Assembly: GCA_964358485.1 (NCBI GenBank)
Contig: CAYHPY010000018.1
Coordinates: 1-52,240 of the forward strand
Source of the DNA: CAYHPY01 sp964358485
GTDB lineage: Bacteria; Elusimicrobiota; Elusimicrobia; UBA1565; UBA9628
DNA: 52,240 bases
Direction of reading: 5' to 3'
The first letter of the stretch is position 1; each line of letters opens with the position of its first letter. Both the position numbers and the translations under genes were made by a program. This document shows positions 1 through 7,621 of this stretch, one piece after another. The notes under the pieces were generated by a model. That model searched no databases, was not told the origin of the DNA, and saw nothing but the letters and a program-made list of their open reading frames with translations.

Positions 1-2
1 AC

Positions 3-599
3 AAGAAGTTCGACTTCCCCGCGGCCCTGCGCTCCTTCCTGCGCTTGGACCCCGATGTCATCATGGTCGGCGAGATCCGCGACCAGGAGACGGCCCACAT
101 CGCCATGGAGGCCGCCATGACCGGCCACTTGGTGTTCTCCACCATCCACACCAACGACGCCTCCTCCACCGTCTCGCGTTTGACCGACATGGGCCTGCCC
201 GCCTTCATGGTGGCCTCCACGATGAAGGCCATCCTGGCCCAGCGTCTCGGCCGCCGCCTGTGCCCCGACTGCAAGGTCGCCGGCGACCCGACCCCGGCCG
301 ACATCAAGGTTTTCGAGGAACACAAGGTGGTCTTGCCCCCCGGGATAAAACTTTACAAGCCTCCCGCCGAGGGCGGGTGCGATGTCTGCAAGAAAACGGG
401 GTACAAGGGCCGCATGGGCATGCACGAAATCCTCCTCTTTACCGAGAGCATGCGGACTTTTTGCCTGGGATCGGTCGCCGCCGACCTGGTCCGCGCGCAG
501 GGAGTCAAAGAGGGGATGCGCCTGATCGTCCAGGACGGCCTGGAAAAGGTCAAGATGGGCATCACCACCATCCGCGAGGTTCTGGGAGGCACGGAATGA
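3..599 (+). CDS. pilB: PilB/GspE-type secretion/pilus assembly ATPase, C-terminal part (gene begins before the window)
   Basis: Hexameric ATPase that powers type IV pilus extension or type II secretion from the cytoplasmic face of the inner membrane. The frame is open from the first bases, so the N-terminal domain and Walker A lie outside the window. Visible are the Walker B region (LDPDVIMVGEIRDQET), the His box (TGHLVFSTIHTND) and the C-terminal zinc tetracysteine (CPDC about 35 residues before CDVC), which is typical of PilB/GspE and absent from PilT. Its stop overlaps the next start (ATGA). A pilin and prepilin peptidase at 12.1-13.4 kb favour PilB over GspE, but that is inference. Confidence 0.9.
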   Translation, partial: KKFDFPAALRSFLRLDPDVIMVGEIRDQETAHIAMEAAMTGHLVFSTIHTNDASSTVSRLTDMGLPAFMVASTMKAILAQRLGRRLCPDCKVAGDPTPADIKVFEEHKVVLPPGIKLYKPPAEGGCDVCKKTGYKGRMGMHEILLFTESMRTFCLGSVAADLVRAQGVKEGMRLIVQDGLEKVKMGITTIREVLGGTE

Positions 600-1711
600 G
601 CGACACTCCCGCCGCGACCTCGGCCGCCCCCTCAGGCGGGCCGCTGGACGTCAACACCGCGCTCGACCTGTTCTCGATCGCGGGAAGCTTGAACTCCACG
701 CTGGACCTGGACTTCCTGCTCCAAAAGATCGGCATCGCCGCCGAGAAGCTGCTCGACAGCGAGGCCAGCGCCATCATGCTGGTCACCGACGATAAAAAGA
801 GCCTGTATTTCAAGGTCGCCTCGGGAGAGAAGAGCAAGGCCCTGAAGACGATGACCCTGCCCATCGGCAAGGGGATCGGGGGCTGGGTGGCCCAGCACCG
901 CAAGCCCGAGGTGGTCAACGACTGCCGGTCCGACCCCCGTTTCGCGGGCCAGTTCGACAAGACCTCGGGGTTCGTCACCCGGTCCCTGCTGTGCGTGCCC
1001 ATGGTGTTCCGGGGCGAGCTGGTCGGCGTCGTGGAGGTTCTCAACAAGCGCCAGGGGACCTACTCCCCGGAGCACATCGGACTGCTCACCAGCCTGGCGT
1101 CCCTGGCCTCGGTGGCCATCACCAACGCCAAGATCGTGGCCGAGCAGAAGAACTTCTTCTCCCACATCCTGGAACTGCTCTGCGTCGTCATCGAGACCGC
1201 GAAAAGCAACATGGACGAGCATCCGTCGCGCGCGGCCAAGCTGGCCTGCGCGATGGGGCGGGCCTTGGGCTTGGAGGAATACGACTATCGCATGCTCTAT
1301 TACGCGGGCATCCTCCACGACGTGGGCTATATCGCCTTCAAAAACCAGGCGTTTCTCAACGACAACGGCATCCTGTCGGTTTCCGAGGAGATCCACCCCG
1401 CCTTGTCGGCCAAAATGCTGGAGGGCATCAAAATGATCGAGGGCGCCATCCCCATGATCCGCCACCATCACGAACGCTTCGACGGGACGGGCTTTCCGGC
1501 CAGGCTCAAGGGGGGGGACATCCCCTTGGGGGCGCGGATTCTGGGCCTGGTCGAAAGCGTCGAGGAGCTTTACATGATGGGCTTGCGCGGGGAGGACCTG
1601 CACGCCGCGGCCCTGCGGGACACCAAGGCCCGTTCGGGCACGACCTTTGACCCCAAGGTGGTCGACGCCTTCGCCGAAGTCCTTTCCAGCCAGGCGGAAT
1701 TATGGGCGTAA
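596..1711 (+). CDS. GAF + HD-GYP domain protein, probable c-di-GMP phosphodiesterase
   Basis: 371 aa. A GAF sensor domain (about residues 40-180, SLLCVPMVFRGELVGVVEVLN) is joined by a short linker to an HD-GYP domain. The metal/catalytic signature is visible: HD at 241-242, HHHER at 290-294 and DGTGFP at 296-301 (the GYP motif reads GFP here). HD-GYP proteins hydrolyse cyclic di-GMP, and the GAF domain would sense a small ligand. The ATG at 596 is chosen because it overlaps the pilB stop by 4 nt and gives a normal GAF N-terminus; a longer in-frame extension upstream is only a shadow of pilB. Translational coupling to pilB suggests c-di-GMP control of pili (inference). Confidence 0.88.
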   Translation: MSDTPAATSAAPSGGPLDVNTALDLFSIAGSLNSTLDLDFLLQKIGIAAEKLLDSEASAIMLVTDDKKSLYFKVASGEKSKALKTMTLPIGKGIGGWVAQHRKPEVVNDCRSDPRFAGQFDKTSGFVTRSLLCVPMVFRGELVGVVEVLNKRQGTYSPEHIGLLTSLASLASVAITNAKIVAEQKNFFSHILELLCVVIETAKSNMDEHPSRAAKLACAMGRALGLEEYDYRMLYYAGILHDVGYIAFKNQAFLNDNGILSVSEEIHPALSAKMLEGIKMIEGAIPMIRHHHERFDGTGFPARLKGGDIPLGARILGLVESVEELYMMGLRGEDLHAAALRDTKARSGTTFDPKVVDAFAEVLSSQAELWA

Positions 1712-2208
1712 CCAACGACGCCATCGGCGGCGGCGCGGGAGCCAGGCCCCGGCGGGTGCTGGTCGCCAAGCCGGGCTTGGACGGGCACGACCGGGGCGCC
1801 AAGGTCATCGTGCGGGCGCTGCGGGACGCGGGCTTCGAGGTGATTTACACCGGGATCCGCCAGACCCCGGAGATGATCGCCCGGACGGCGCTTCAGGAAG
1901 ACGTGGACGCGGTGGGCCTCTCCCTGCTTTCCGGGGCGCACATGACGCTGTTTCCGAAGATCATTCAACTTTTGCGCAAGGCGGGCTTGGGGCACGTCTT
2001 GGTGTTCGGTGGAGGCATCATTCCCGATGAGGACGTGACGGCGCTCAAGAAAAAGGGGATCGATGAGGTTTTTGGGCCGGGGACTCCGCTTTCGACCATC
2101 GTTTCCTACCTTAAAGAAAAATTCGCAACGGCAGAGGGAAAAGAACAAGCTTACCCGCCCGCGCCAAAAACGCAGGGCGCGGGCGGGAAAAATGCCCCCC
2201 GCCGCTAA
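1702..2208 (+). CDS. mcmA2: methylmalonyl-CoA mutase, small (cobalamin-binding) subunit
   Basis: 168 aa, the size of free-standing B12-binding subunits. The DxHxxG cobalamin motif is present (D27-G-H29-D-R-G32 in KPGLDGHDRGAKVIVRAL), followed by the flavodoxin-like fold markers GLSLLSGAH and VFGGGIIPDED. It partners with a separate catalytic subunit to interconvert succinyl-CoA and (R)-methylmalonyl-CoA. No large subunit is encoded in this window, so it must lie elsewhere. It overlaps the HD-GYP gene by 10 nt and meaB by 17 nt, as first member of the methylmalonyl-CoA set. The C-terminal tail after about residue 145 is low-complexity and not conserved-looking. Confidence 0.92.
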   Translation: MGVTNDAIGGGAGARPRRVLVAKPGLDGHDRGAKVIVRALRDAGFEVIYTGIRQTPEMIARTALQEDVDAVGLSLLSGAHMTLFPKIIQLLRKAGLGHVLVFGGGIIPDEDVTALKKKGIDEVFGPGTPLSTIVSYLKEKFATAEGKEQAYPPAPKTQGAGGKNAPRR

Positions 2209-3160
2209 AGCGGCGGAGCTAGCCCGCCGGGTCCGCCGGGGGGACCAAGGCGCGGTTTCCCGCGCGCTGAGCCTGGTCGTCAACGAGGCCCCGGAAGCCG
2301 CGGCGCTCAACCGGCTGTTTTTTCCGGCCTCGGGCTCGGTGCAGAAAATCGGTTTTTTCGGCCCCCCGGGGGCGGGAAAGTCCACCCTGGTCGGCCGGGT
2401 CATTTCCCATTACCGCAATCAGGGCGTCAAGATCGGGGTGCTCGCGGTCGATCCGTCGAGCCACGTCTCGGGAGGCGCCTTTTTGGGGGACCGCCTCCGC
2501 ATCCAGGAGCACGCGACCGATCCCGGGGTCTTCATCCGGAGCCTGGCCTCGCGCGGGATGGTGGGAGGGCTTTCCCACACGATCTTCGGGGCCGTCCACG
2601 CCCTGGAAGCCTTCGGCTGCGGGCGCATCCTGCTTGAAACGGTGGGCACGGGCCAGGACGAGGTGGAAGTCTCCCGCGTGGCCGACACCGTGGCCTACGT
2701 CACCACTCCCCAGATGGGCGACGAGATTCAGGCCATGAAGGCGGGGGCCATGGAGATCGCGGATTGCTTCGTGGTCAATAAGGCGGATTTGGGCGGCCGG
2801 GACAAGGCCGTGGCCGACCTCAAAAGCGCCCTCGGGCTGGCCTCGGAGGCCCGCCCCCGCGCGTGGACCCAGCCGATTTTGGCGACCTCGGCCCTGCTGG
2901 GAGACGGAGTGGGGGAACTCGGCGCGGCGTTGGACGCGCACTGGGAGCATCTGCGCCGCAGCGGGGAGGGCGCCGAGCGGCTGAAGGCCCAGCACCGCGA
3001 GGAGTTGTCCCTGTTTATTTCCCGGCGGATCTACGAGACCGCGACGGGTCGGATTTCGGAGGCAATGCTTGAGGACATGCTGCGCCATCGGATCGATCCG
3101 GCCACCCTCGGAGAGCGGCTTTTGGGCGGCGAGGCCAAGAAGGGCCGGGCGCGGCGATGA
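2192..3160 (+). CDS. meaB: MeaB/ArgK-family G3E GTPase, methylmalonyl-CoA mutase chaperone
   Basis: 322 aa. P-loop GPPGAGKST at about 57-65, switch-region ETVGTGQDEVEVSRVAD and guanine-specificity NKAD identify the MeaB family, which loads and protects the B12 cofactor of methylmalonyl-CoA mutase using GTP. The VDPSS motif is also present. The ATG at 2192 gives a family-length N-terminus; the frame is open further upstream inside the mutase subunit gene, but that stretch is basic and non-homologous. It overlaps the epimerase gene by 4 nt. The position directly after the mutase subunit is classic. Confidence 0.93.
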   Translation: MPPAAKAAELARRVRRGDQGAVSRALSLVVNEAPEAAALNRLFFPASGSVQKIGFFGPPGAGKSTLVGRVISHYRNQGVKIGVLAVDPSSHVSGGAFLGDRLRIQEHATDPGVFIRSLASRGMVGGLSHTIFGAVHALEAFGCGRILLETVGTGQDEVEVSRVADTVAYVTTPQMGDEIQAMKAGAMEIADCFVVNKADLGGRDKAVADLKSALGLASEARPRAWTQPILATSALLGDGVGELGAALDAHWEHLRRSGEGAERLKAQHREELSLFISRRIYETATGRISEAMLEDMLRHRIDPATLGERLLGGEAKKGRARR

Positions 3161-3558
3161 CGCTGGACCATGTCGGCATCGCGGTGGCTTCCATCAACGA
3201 AGCCCTCGGGCTCTACCGGGATCGGTTGGGACTCAAGCTTGTTCATCGGGAGAAAGTTCCCCTCCAGGGGGTCGAGGTGGCTTTTTTGGGGGAGGGGAAC
3301 GCCTCGATTGAATTGATCTCGCCCTTGGGCGAGCAAGGTTCCGTTGCTAAATTCTTGAAAAAACGGGGCCCTGGGTTGCATCATGTCGCGTTTAAAACTA
3401 AAGACATTCGGGGACGGATCGAAAAACTAACGAAAGAAGGAACGAAAATAACGGGAGAGGGCCCCCGAGCTGGGGCTCGGGGGCATCTGGTCTGTTTTCT
3501 CCACCCCCATTCCTGCGGGGGAACTTTGGTAGAGTTGGTGGAACATGGAAGAATCTAA
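3157..3558 (+). CDS. mce: methylmalonyl-CoA epimerase (VOC fold)
   Basis: 133 aa, normal length. The glyoxalase/VOC metal ligands are recognisable: His in LDHVGIAV near the N-terminus, His in GLHHVAFKT and Glu in the C-terminal VELVE. It racemises (S)- and (R)-methylmalonyl-CoA, linking the biotin carboxylase/decarboxylase step to the B12 mutase. The coding sequence overlaps meaB by 4 nt and the downstream carboxyltransferase by 14 nt, so translation is probably coupled. The last third is noticeably less GC-rich than its neighbours. Confidence 0.92.
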   Translation: MTLDHVGIAVASINEALGLYRDRLGLKLVHREKVPLQGVEVAFLGEGNASIELISPLGEQGSVAKFLKKRGPGLHHVAFKTKDIRGRIEKLTKEGTKITGEGPRAGARGHLVCFLHPHSCGGTLVELVEHGRI

Positions 3559-5116
3559 GAAGAAATCGTTGTTGTCTCCGAAGACCGAGGAATTGCTCGC
3601 CCGGCAGGGGCGGGCCATGGAGGGCGGGGGCGCCGAAAAGGTCCAGGCCCAGCGGGGCCGGGGCAAGCTCCTGGCGCGGGAACGGCTGGATCTGCTTCTG
3701 GATGACGACAGCTTCGAGGAATTGGACCTGCTCATGGAAACCCGCTCCCGGGAGTTCGGGTTGGGCAAGGCCGCCCTCCCCGCCGACGGGGTGGTCACCG
3801 GCTTTGGGCGCATCAACGGCCGACAGGTCTGCGTCTTCTCCCAGGATTTCACGGTGCTGGGCGGCTCCCTCGGCCTGACGCACGCCCTGAAGATCTGCAA
3901 GGTCATGGACCTGGCCATCTCGGCGGGCGTTCCCGTCATCGGGCTGTGCGATTCCGGCGGGGCCCGGATTCAGGAAGGGGTCGAATCGCTCGGGGGCTAC
4001 GCCGAAATCTTCTACCGCAACGTCCAGGCCTCGGGCCTCGTGCCCCAAATTTCGGCGATTCTCGGGCCCTGCGCCGGCGGCGCCGTCTATTCTCCGGCCC
4101 TGACCGATTTCGTCTACATGATCGACGGCCCGAGCCACATGTTCATCACCGGGCCCGAGGTCATCAAGTCGGCCACCGGGGAAACTTCCGATTTCGAGAG
4201 CCTCGGGGGCGCGGAGACCCACAGCACCAAATCCGGAGTGTGCCATTTCGTGGCCGGCTCCGAACAGGACTGTTTCCGCCAGATTCGCGACCTTCTGGAC
4301 TACCTCCCGCAAAGCGCCGCCGAAAAACCCCGCTCGATCGCCTCCTCGGATCCCGCGGACCGCCAATGCCCATCGCTGGAGGTTCTCTCGGAGAAAGACC
4401 CCAAAAAGCCTTACCGGATCCACGACGTCATCTGGGAATTGGCCGATTCCCAGCAGTTTCTGGAGGTGCACAAGGATTTCGCGCGAAACATCGTCGTCGG
4501 CTTCATCCGCCTGGGCGGGGAGAGCGTCGGCGTCGTGGCCAACAACCCCCTGGTCAAGTCCGGCGCCCTGGACATCGCGGCCAGCGAGAAGGCCGGGCGC
4601 TTCGTCCGCTTCTGCGACGCGTTCAACATCCCCCTGCTCACCTTGGTGGACGTCCCGGGCTATTGGCCGGGCGTCGAGCAGGAGCATGCCGGGATCATCC
4701 GGCGGGGCGCCAAGCTCCTCTACGCTTATTGCCAGGCCACGGTTCCCAAGGTGACCGTCGTCCTGCGCAAGGCCTACGGCGGGGCTTACGACGTCATGAG
4801 CTCCAAGCACATCCGCGGGGACATGAATTTCGCCTGGCCCTGCGCGGAGATCGCGGTGATGGGGCCCCAGGGGGCCGTGGACATCCTTTTTCGCCGGGAG
4901 CTGGCGTCCTCGCCGGCGCCCGCCCAGTTGCGGCAGAAGCTCGTCGAGGAGTACACGGCCAAGTTCGCCTCGCCCTACCAGGCGGCCGAGCGCGGCTACA
5001 TCGACGAGGTGATCCCGGCCAAGGAAACCCGGTCCCGGATCATCCGGGCCTTCCAGTTCTTGAAGAACAAGCAGGTTCCGCGGCTCAACAAGAAGCACGG
5101 CAACATACCTCTATAA
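3545..5116 (+). CDS. mmdA: propionyl-CoA carboxylase beta / methylmalonyl-CoA decarboxylase alpha (carboxyltransferase)
   Basis: 523 aa, full length. Biotin-dependent carboxyltransferase with two crotonase-like halves: the first half contains GLCDSGGARIQEGVESLGGY and GPCAGGAVYSPALTDF, the second half LVDVPGYWPGVEQEH and KAYGGAYDVMSSKHI. It transfers CO2 between carboxybiotin and propionyl-CoA. The sequence alone does not separate the cytoplasmic carboxylase from the Na+-pumping decarboxylase, and no biotin carrier or membrane beta subunit is encoded nearby. Together with mutase, MeaB and epimerase it completes a propionyl-CoA/succinyl-CoA segment. Confidence 0.92.
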   Translation: MEESKKKSLLSPKTEELLARQGRAMEGGGAEKVQAQRGRGKLLARERLDLLLDDDSFEELDLLMETRSREFGLGKAALPADGVVTGFGRINGRQVCVFSQDFTVLGGSLGLTHALKICKVMDLAISAGVPVIGLCDSGGARIQEGVESLGGYAEIFYRNVQASGLVPQISAILGPCAGGAVYSPALTDFVYMIDGPSHMFITGPEVIKSATGETSDFESLGGAETHSTKSGVCHFVAGSEQDCFRQIRDLLDYLPQSAAEKPRSIASSDPADRQCPSLEVLSEKDPKKPYRIHDVIWELADSQQFLEVHKDFARNIVVGFIRLGGESVGVVANNPLVKSGALDIAASEKAGRFVRFCDAFNIPLLTLVDVPGYWPGVEQEHAGIIRRGAKLLYAYCQATVPKVTVVLRKAYGGAYDVMSSKHIRGDMNFAWPCAEIAVMGPQGAVDILFRRELASSPAPAQLRQKLVEEYTAKFASPYQAAERGYIDEVIPAKETRSRIIRAFQFLKNKQVPRLNKKHGNIPL

Positions 5117-5136
5117 AGAATCAAGGGAGAGAGACC

Positions 5137-6066
5137 ATGAGAAAGAAAGTCACAGTCGTCGGGGCGGGAAACGTAGGCGCCACCTTGGTTCAGCGCCTGG
5201 CCGAAATGGAGATCGCCGACGTCGTCGCCGTGGACATCCCTCAGACCGAAGGGATGCCCGCCGGCAAGGCCCTGGACATCATGGAATCCGCCCCGATCTA
5301 CGGCTACGACTGCCGCGTCACCGGGGCCACCTCCTATGAGCCCACGGCCAATTCCGACATCGTGGTCATCACGGCCGGGATTCCCCGCAAGCCCGGGATG
5401 AGCCGCGACGATCTTCTCAACACCAACGCCGGGATCGTGCGGGCCGTGACCAAGGAAGTGGTCAAGCATTCCCCGAACTGCATCCTGATCATCGTCTCCA
5501 ACCCCTTGGACGCCATGTGCCTGGTGGCTATGCAGACCTCGGGCTTCCCGCGCCAACGGGTGCTGGGCATGGCCGGGGTGCTCGATTCGGCCCGGATGCG
5601 GACCTTCATCGCCGAAGCCCTCGACGTCTCGGTGGAAAACGTGCACGCCATGGTCCTGGGCGGCCACGGCGACACCATGGTGCCCCTTCCCCGGTTCTCG
5701 ACCGTCGCGGGGGTGCCGATCACCGAACTTCTGTCCAAGGAGAAGATCGCGGCCATCAACCAGCGCACGCGGGACGGAGGAGCCGAGATCGTGAAGCTTC
5801 TGAAAACCGGCTCGGCCTATTACGCCCCGGCGGCCTCCGCGGCCGAGATGGTGGAGGCGATCCTCAAGGACAAGAAAAAGATCCTCCCCTGCGCCGTCTA
5901 TCTGGAAGGGGAATTCGGGATCGACGGACTGTTCGTCGGCGTGCCCGCGAAATTGGGCGCCAAGGGCCTGGAGGCCGTGATCCAATTGAACCTTTCGGTC
6001 GAGGAACGCATCGAGCTTCAGAAGTCCGCCTCCGCGGTCAAGGAGCTGTCGGCCGCGCTCAAATGA
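5137..6066 (+). CDS. mdh: malate dehydrogenase, LDH-like type
   Basis: 309 aa. NAD-binding GAGNVGATLVQRLAE at the N-terminus, substrate loop GIPRKPGMSRDDLL with the substrate-binding arginines, and catalytic His in GGHGDTMVPLPRF. Malate dehydrogenases of this type carry Arg where lactate dehydrogenases carry Gln; the loop here (PRKPGMSR) fits malate. The ATG at 5137 has a good Shine-Dalgarno (AAGGGAGAGA) 20 nt after the mmdA stop; the longer open frame upstream runs inside mmdA and is a shadow. It oxidises malate to oxaloacetate, and its place after the methylmalonyl-CoA genes suggests a succinate/propionate branch joined to C4 acids. Confidence 0.94.
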   Translation: MRKKVTVVGAGNVGATLVQRLAEMEIADVVAVDIPQTEGMPAGKALDIMESAPIYGYDCRVTGATSYEPTANSDIVVITAGIPRKPGMSRDDLLNTNAGIVRAVTKEVVKHSPNCILIIVSNPLDAMCLVAMQTSGFPRQRVLGMAGVLDSARMRTFIAEALDVSVENVHAMVLGGHGDTMVPLPRFSTVAGVPITELLSKEKIAAINQRTRDGGAEIVKLLKTGSAYYAPAASAAEMVEAILKDKKKILPCAVYLEGEFGIDGLFVGVPAKLGAKGLEAVIQLNLSVEERIELQKSASAVKELSAALK

Positions 6067-6857
6067 GCGAACTCCTCCTGCTGGCGGTGGACGCCGGCAA
6101 CACAAGCATGGCGTTGGGCCTTTTCCGGGGCCGGAGGCTGGTCAAAAAGGCCAGGCTGGCCAGCGATCCGTCGATCGGATCGGAGGAATTGGCCCGGCGC
6201 CTGAGGTCGTTCGCGGGGGAGGCGACGGCCGCCTGCTGCGCGAGCGTCGTGCCGGCGTTGGACGGAAAGATCGACCGGGCGGTCCGAAAGGCCCTGGGGG
6301 TCAAGCCCGCCTGGGTGACGCCCTCCGCCCCGTTGGGGATCCACTATAAAGTGGATCGGCCCCGGCAGGTCGGGGCCGACCGGATCGCCAACGCCCTGGG
6401 GGCCTGGGACGCCCACGGCGGGCCCGCCGTCGTCATCGATTTCGGGACCGCGACGACTTTCGACTGCGTTTCCCGGACGGGGGATTACCTGGGGGGCGCC
6501 ATTCTTCCCGGGCCGGTCTTGGCGGCGCGGGCGCTGGCCGATCACACCGCCAAGCTTCCCTTGGTCCCGGTGCGCCGCCCCCGGCGCGTGATCGGAAGGG
6601 AGACCGCCGAGTGCATCCAGGCGGGAGTTTATTTCGGCTATCTGGGGATGGTCGAGAAAGTCCTGAAATTGACCCTTGAGGAGTTGGCGCGCCTGCCCGA
6701 CGGAGGCAAGGCCCGCGCGGTCCTGGCCACGGGCGGTTGGGCCGGCCTTTTGGCCGACGATCTTCCGGCCGTAATCAAGCTGGCGCCGGACCTGACCCTT
6801 CAGGGCCTGCGGGTGGCCCACGCACGCCTGAGTTCACGCGTAAAGGAGAGACCATGA
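6063..6857 (+). CDS. coaX: type III pantothenate kinase
   Basis: 264 aa. ASKHA-fold kinase with the family's phosphate-binding DAGNTSMALGLF at the N-terminus, the substrate motif RPRQVGADRIANALGAWDAH and VVIDFGTATTFDCV. It performs the first step of coenzyme A synthesis and needs a monovalent cation in known members. ATG overlaps the mdh stop by 4 nt, and its own stop overlaps the next ATG by 4 nt. Co-transcription with CoA-thioester metabolism is suggestive but coaX often sits in unrelated operons. Confidence 0.94.
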   Translation: MSELLLLAVDAGNTSMALGLFRGRRLVKKARLASDPSIGSEELARRLRSFAGEATAACCASVVPALDGKIDRAVRKALGVKPAWVTPSAPLGIHYKVDRPRQVGADRIANALGAWDAHGGPAVVIDFGTATTFDCVSRTGDYLGGAILPGPVLAARALADHTAKLPLVPVRRPRRVIGRETAECIQAGVYFGYLGMVEKVLKLTLEELARLPDGGKARAVLATGGWAGLLADDLPAVIKLAPDLTLQGLRVAHARLSSRVKERP

Positions 6858-7621
6858 ACCGAAGAATTTTGGCGGCGGCCCTGCTGGCCGCGCTCGCCGT
6901 CCGTCCGGCCCTGGCCGACAATTTCGGAGGGTTCCAGCAGTTCGCCGACCGGGACTCGCTCAAGCCCTTCGCCCGGGATCTGGGCGGGGTCTTGGGCTCG
7001 GCGACTTTCCATAGCGGGCGGGTTCTGGGTTTCTCCGGCTTCGACGTGGGTCCGCGCATGGGCATGCTGTTCTACCCCTCCAAGGGCAACAAGATCATGC
7101 GCAACAACGGCGTCAAGGGTTTCGGCATGCCCTGGTTCCAGGCGGAGGTCGGCATGCCCCTGCGCATCGACGGCTTCATCCGCGGGGCGAGCTTCGAGGG
7201 CCTCACGGTGGCGGGCGGCGGCCTGCGCCTGGGAATCTTCAAGGGGACCGACAAGCCCTGGTCACCCCATTTCCTCCTCTCCGCCTCGGCCCACTCGGCG
7301 GTCCACCAGCATTTCTCCGCCACGCAAGTCGGCCACAACTGGGTCCTTTCCAGCGGCCTGCCGCGGTTCGTCCTATTCGGCGGCGGGGGCTTCGACTGGA
7401 CGCGGCTGGTCGCGCGCGCCTCGGCCCTGGACCCGGCCTTGGCGGGCGCGACGGTGACCGTTTTCGAGCCCCGGGGAACCGTCGGGCTCAAGGTCAAGCC
7501 TTTCGACGTGGACCCGCAGAGCAAGGCCTGGAATTGGCTCAATTTCTTCTACCTGAGCGGGGCCTATGTCTATACCCACGGCCAAAGCGGGGCCGAGGCC
7601 GCTCTCGGCCTCCGGTTTTAG
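6854..7621 (+). CDS. secreted, probable outer-membrane beta-barrel protein of unknown function
   Basis: 255 aa. A clear Sec signal peptide (MNRRILAAALLAALAVRPALA, cut after ALA) is followed by alternating Gly/aromatic stretches and a C-terminal Phe (LGLRF), the usual signature of BAM-inserted outer-membrane barrels. I recognise no family. A Shine-Dalgarno (AAAGGAGAG) precedes the ATG at 6854. It overlaps coaX by 4 nt and shares one base with the next start codon. Its presence implies a diderm envelope. Confidence 0.7.
   Translation: MNRRILAAALLAALAVRPALADNFGGFQQFADRDSLKPFARDLGGVLGSATFHSGRVLGFSGFDVGPRMGMLFYPSKGNKIMRNNGVKGFGMPWFQAEVGMPLRIDGFIRGASFEGLTVAGGGLRLGIFKGTDKPWSPHFLLSASAHSAVHQHFSATQVGHNWVLSSGLPRFVLFGGGGFDWTRLVARASALDPALAGATVTVFEPRGTVGLKVKPFDVDPQSKAWNWLNFFYLSGAYVYTHGQSGAEAALGLRF

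Noticed and set aside
3398..5098. 566-codon open frame antisense to the carboxyltransferase
   Set aside because: No family motif; typical long antisense frame in high-GC codon usage, fully covered by a certain gene on the other strand.
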